This document shows, one piece after another, positions 6,889 to 7,916 of a stretch of DNA of 7,916 bases. Location: NCBI GenBank assembly GCA_946410395.1, contig CAMKAE010000096.1, positions 1 to 7,916 of the forward strand, read 5' to 3'. Every line of letters begins with the position of its first letter. The first letter of the stretch is position 1. The notes beneath the pieces were generated by a model that saw only the letters and a program-made list of their open reading frames with translations, was not told the DNA's origin and did no database searches. Source of the DNA: an uncultured Clostridia bacterium (GTDB lineage: Bacteria; Bacillota; Clostridia; Christensenellales; Aristaeellaceae). The position numbers and the translations under genes were made by a program.

Positions 6889-6920
6889 GTCTTGTGATCC
6901 GCCTTTCTGTCGATCGAGGG

Positions 6921-7916
6921 TCAGTCTTTTGTCAGGGACAGGCTCCCGTCCTCCCGGATATACACGATGCCGGTGTCCTCAAAGCCCGCGGGAATGCAGG
7001 TCAGGCCGTTGACCGCTTTGGTGGCGTACATCCGCCTGCGGCAGGTGAGGATCTCCTTCTGCTCTGTCAGCACCTCCGGGCGGTACTCGCCCTTTTTGTG
7101 CCGGGCCTTCAGGGCGACGGTGCCCAGACGTTTGAGCACCGGGTTTCCCGCCTCGTCCAGCTCGTAGGTCAGCTGGAAGATCCCGGTGTAGGGATCCACG
7201 TCGCTGATCGTGCCGAAAATGAAGTTTCCGGTGGAGAACATGATGGGCTTGTCCTTGTAGAAATAGATGGGCTGCAGCACATGGGGGTGGTGACCCCAGA
7301 CGACGTCGGCCCCGCTGTCGATGACCTTTTTCGCGTAGCCGTACTGGCCGCTGTTGGGGGTCAGGTAGGTCTCCCGCCCCCAGTGGAGGCTGACGACCAC
7401 AAGCTGCGCTCCCTGCTCCCGCAGGGCGGCGATGCGCGCCGCGATGTTCTTGAGGTCCCCGTTCTGGGGATAGGTGAAGCCCACCAGCCCGATCTTCAGC
7501 CCCTTGACCTCGACGATGGGGTATACGTCCCACTCCGGATGGTTTTTCCAGGCGGTGGACCCGAAGTTGGTGATGCCGGCGGCGTCCAGCGCGGCCAGGG
7601 TGTCGTTGTAGCCCGTGGCCTGGTAGTCCATGCAGTGGTTGTTGACCGTATTGACCACTTCGATGCTGCCGGCCTTGAGCACCTCCGTGAATTCCGGCTT
7701 GCCGATGAGCGGGTACATGATGTCCTTGCGCAGGTTGGCCTTCTCGGTGAGCACAACCTCGAGGTTGGCGAAGGTGCAGTCGTCGTGAGCCAGCCACGGG
7801 GTCACGGTGGAGAAGGGCCAGTCATAGCCGTTCTGCTCGATCATGGCCGTGAGGCTCAGCTCGCTGTTGCGGCTGCGGTAGGCGTCGCCGATGGAGCAGT
7901 CGCCGATAAAGGAGAG
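6921..7916 (-). CDS. CapA family (PGA_cap) metallophosphoesterase-like protein (5' partial)
   Basis: The window holds the last 331 residues; the N-terminus lies beyond the upper edge. The frame stays open past the ATG at 7844 to the window end, and the residues there contain LSFIGDCSIGD (1-11), the first metal-binding motif of the family, so 7844 is not the start. Further motifs: FANLEVVLT (49-57), VNNHCMD (91-97), SLHWG (176-180), GHHPHVLQP (208-216) and FSTGNFIF (227-234), which together form the dimetal site of the calcineurin-like CapA/PgsA (YwtB) group. Members are usually surface anchored and linked to poly-gamma-glutamate or other capsule export, though their chemistry is poorly defined. 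No membrane segment is visible in the C-terminal part; any signal or anchor would be in the missing N-terminus. It is the first visible gene of the operon, with 32 bases to the glycosidase gene. Confidence 0.92.
   Translation of the reverse strand, partial: LSFIGDCSIGDAYRSRNSELSLTAMIEQNGYDWPFSTVTPWLAHDDCTFANLEVVLTEKANLRKDIMYPLIGKPEFTEVLKAGSIEVVNTVNNHCMDYQATGYNDTLAALDAAGITNFGSTAWKNHPEWDVYPIVEVKGLKIGLVGFTYPQNGDLKNIAARIAALREQGAQLVVVSLHWGRETYLTPNSGQYGYAKKVIDSGADVVWGHHPHVLQPIYFYKDKPIMFSTGNFIFGTISDVDPYTGIFQLTYELDEAGNPVLKRLGTVALKARHKKGEYRPEVLTEQKEILTCRRRMYATKAVNGLTCIPAGFEDTGIVYIREDGSLSLTKD

Noticed and set aside
2339..6897. Several plus-strand open frames of 340-440 codons opposite the operon
   Set aside because: Each is antisense to a gene with clear motifs, is rich in Asp, Gly, Gln, His and Ala, and shows no domain. 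They are shadows of GC-rich third positions.
6921..7844. The ATG at 7844 as the start of the CapA-like gene
   Set aside because: The frame continues upstream to the window edge and encodes the essential GDCSIGD metal-binding motif, so the gene is cut by the edge rather than starting here.

Overview
The window is GC-rich with tightly packed genes. Six of the seven genes have a recognisable Shine-Dalgarno sequence, five of them AGGAGG, and two genes start with TTG. The protein families and this style of translation initiation suggest a high-GC Firmicute, probably a gut-type Clostridia lineage; this is inference, as there is no rRNA or other marker. All seven genes lie on the minus strand, so transcription runs from high to low coordinates. 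No tRNA, rRNA, CRISPR array, transposase or phage gene was seen.

Positions 7916 to 2162 hold a five-gene operon whose upstream end lies outside the window. In transcription order it encodes a CapA-type (PGA_cap) metallophosphoesterase lacking its N-terminus, a membrane-anchored or secreted phosphodiester glycosidase (NAGPA fold), a polytopic membrane protein related to prolipoprotein diacylglyceryl transferase (Lgt), an ABCG-like ATPase with its own N-terminal membrane domain, and an ABC-2 permease with an unusually large loop. The last four genes overlap end to start (TTGA, ATGA and an 8-base overlap), which suggests translational coupling and one shared machine. A strong intrinsic terminator follows the permease.

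Positions 1827-2161 are the only real intergenic space. They hold the terminator, two adjacent perfect hairpins of unknown role, an AT-rich inverted repeat, and a good sigma-A type promoter (TTGCTA-17-TATAAT) reading into the next unit.

Positions 1826 to 1 hold a metabolic pair: a class I PLP aminotransferase of the aspartate/prephenate type, then a DRE-TIM (isopropylmalate/homocitrate synthase superfamily) enzyme cut by the window edge. They are 24 bases apart with no terminator between them and are probably cotranscribed.

The five-gene operon is the part worth attention. Its three enzyme-like proteins belong to families that act on phosphoester, phosphodiester or phospholipid substrates at the cell surface, and they are coupled to a dedicated ABCG-like exporter. 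I infer an uncharacterised envelope glycopolymer or lipid-linked export and modification system, but the substrate cannot be read from the sequence.
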